DNA of 64,000 nucleotides, taken from NCBI RefSeq assembly GCF_023273855.1, contig NZ_CP096884.1:930001-994000 (forward strand), in the 5' to 3' direction. Origin of the DNA: Seonamhaeicola sp. ML3 (GTDB lineage Bacteria; Bacteroidota; Bacteroidia; Flavobacteriales; Flavobacteriaceae). Below, piece after piece: positions 62,873 to 64,000 of the stretch. The stretch's first letter is position 1; each line of letters starts with the position of its first letter. A program made the translations under genes and the position numbers. The notes under the pieces were generated by a model. The model had not been told where the DNA came from. It worked only from the letters and a program-made list of their open reading frames with translations, and did no database searches.

Positions 62873-64000
62873 TTAACGCCTCTTCTTCTTAGACCTAAAC
62901 TTGGCTTTATTTTTTCTTTGATTAAAAGGCACGGCGTCATTAAAGGTATTCTTGGTTTTACCAGGTTTGTTTTTGCGCCATTTGTCGTTTTCTGGCAACA
63001 GCACTTTTAGTAGATCCTGTCTGCCCAACTTATCCAAGGTATTTTTAATCCAAGCCTTATTCTCATTTTTATACCAAAAGAAAAAACGGTGTTGTTCGTC
63101 TTTTTCCTTTTGAGTCTTTGGTGTTTTAACCTTTTCCAGAGTATACGGGTGATAACCACTGTAATAAATCACGGTAGCCACGGTCATAGGTGTAGGCGTA
63201 AACCCTTGTACTTGTTCTAATTGAAAGCCCATGTCTTTGGTTTCAGCAGCCAGGTTGGCCATATCCTCAGCTTCACAGGCCGGATGATTCGAAATAAAAT
63301 AAGGTATTAATTGAAGTTTCAGCTTATGCTTTACATTGATTTTATCAAATCGATCCTTGAATTTATGAAAATATTTAAACGAAGGTTTTCGCATCAATTT
63401 TAAAACGGGATCGCTAGTATGTTCAGGTGCTACTTTTAATCTACCTGAAACATGCTTGGTCATGACCTCTTCGGTATAATCATCAAGTTCTTTGGCATCG
63501 GCATTTTTATTGAATTCGGGTACTAACATATCATGACGAATACCACTACCAATAAAAGACTTTTTCACCTTTGGATGACTATCAACCGCTTGATATAGCT
63601 GCGTTAAAGGTTTATGAGATGTATCTAGATTACTACATATAACAGGCGAAATACAAGAAGGCGCCACACACTTATCGCATATAGATTGAATCTTACCTTT
63701 CATTTTGTACATGTTGGCACTAGGCCCACCAATATCTGATAAATATCCTTTAAAATCAGGCATATTAGCCACTTTATCAACTTCTTTCAATACCGATTCC
63801 TGACTTCGCGAAGCAATAAATTTCCCTTGGTGGGCTGATATGGTACAAAAACTACATCCGCCAAAACAGCCTCTGTGAACATTTATAGAGAACTTGATCA
63901 TTTCAAAAGCAGGTATAGGACCGCGCTTATTGTATTTAGGGTGTGGTAATCTGGTGTAGGGCAAATCAAACGAAGCATCAATCTCATCCTCTGTCATCGT
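62873..64000 (-). CDS. YgiQ family radical SAM protein, C-terminal part
   Basis: The frame is open to the right edge of the window; about 375 C-terminal residues are visible from a protein that is usually 600-700 residues. The radical SAM cluster motif CFGGCSFC (Cys-X3-Cys-X2-Cys) is seen in NVHRGCFGGCSFCTISAHQG, followed by YLSDIGGPSANMYKM and a Cys-rich CDKCVAPSCISPVIC segment. The tail is very Lys/Arg-rich (FRSKKKRR). The family has no established reaction. The ATG at 63995-63997 is not the real start. Confidence 0.92.
   Translation of the reverse strand, partial: TMTEDEIDASFDLPYTRLPHPKYNKRGPIPAFEMIKFSINVHRGCFGGCSFCTISAHQGKFIASRSQESVLKEVDKVANMPDFKGYLSDIGGPSANMYKMKGKIQSICDKCVAPSCISPVICSNLDTSHKPLTQLYQAVDSHPKVKKSFIGSGIRHDMLVPEFNKNADAKELDDYTEEVMTKHVSGRLKVAPEHTSDPVLKLMRKPSFKYFHKFKDRFDKINVKHKLKLQLIPYFISNHPACEAEDMANLAAETKDMGFQLEQVQGFTPTPMTVATVIYYSGYHPYTLEKVKTPKTQKEKDEQHRFFFWYKNENKAWIKNTLDKLGRQDLLKVLLPENDKWRKNKPGKTKNTFNDAVPFNQRKNKAKFRSKKKRR

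Noticed and set aside
1-64000. CRISPR arrays, phage genes, transposases and integrases.
   Set aside because: No regularly spaced direct repeats and no such proteins were found in the window.

Overview
The window is AT-rich chromosomal DNA from a Bacteroidota bacterium, almost certainly a marine or environmental member of Flavobacteriaceae. The evidence is a SprA homologue of the type IX secretion system (T9SS), a RemB-type gliding protein, T9SS C-terminal sorting signals, an alternative complex III (ActABCDEF) next to an aa3-type oxidase, and promoters of the Bacteroidota TTTG / TAnnTTTG type. Shine-Dalgarno sequences are mostly absent. No phage, transposase, integrase or CRISPR array was seen.

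Layout, left to right. 1-4839 (-): an ABC/MFP/TolC-type export operon (ATPase, two FtsX-like permeases, membrane fusion protein, truncated TolC-family protein). 4928-10405 (-): oxidase biogenesis and subunit genes (heme O synthase, two CoxIII-type proteins, CoxIV, a cysteine-less thioredoxin-fold protein, SCO, DUF420, and a small CxxC membrane protein). 10648-14335 (-): an accessory patch with a lipoprotein and a secreted alpha/beta hydrolase cut in two by an in-frame stop. 14590-30698 (-): the gliding and T9SS neighbourhood and housekeeping genes (remB, two tonB-like genes, a VanZ-family gene, gcvH, sprA, ruvA, maeB, queG). 30735-43567 (-): ruvB, then aa3 oxidase subunits I and II, then the six alternative complex III genes; the promoter is at the right end. 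43778-44179 (+): a SPOR-domain protein. 44462-48970 (-): rimP-nusA-infB. 49106-50549: a universal stress protein gene, a small membrane protein gene and tRNA-Gln. 50791-54756 (+): a DUF2723 glycosyltransferase-like gene and a NodB deacetylase. 54753-56431 (-): a redox-dead thioredoxin and a membrane-anchored metallophosphoesterase. 56621-62869 (+): polA and a small operon of a beta-barrel protein, a DUF3179 lipoprotein and a GH26 lipoprotein. 62873-64000 (-): a truncated YgiQ-type radical SAM gene.

How the genes work together. Quinol is oxidised by alternative complex III, which passes electrons through ActA and ActE hemes to the CuA centre of CtaC and on to CtaD. Subunits III and IV, heme O synthase and the SCO copper chaperone are encoded about 22 kb away on the same strand, with the gliding cluster between the two halves. 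SprA is the T9SS outer-membrane channel, and RemB and the TonB-like proteins belong to the same envelope network. The split hydrolase is a typical T9SS cargo whose sorting signal now lies behind a stop codon.

Most of the window is well-known core gene content. The points I judge most worth checking are the in-frame stop in the T9SS hydrolase, the hairpin in the rimP-nusA-infB leader, the HhH tail on ActC, the TonB-like module shared by three neighbouring genes, the queG 5' end made from a palindromic repeat, a G8 tract in a lipoprotein gene, and several uncharacterised small proteins in the oxidase assembly cluster. Homology statements are from reading the sequence; no database search was run.
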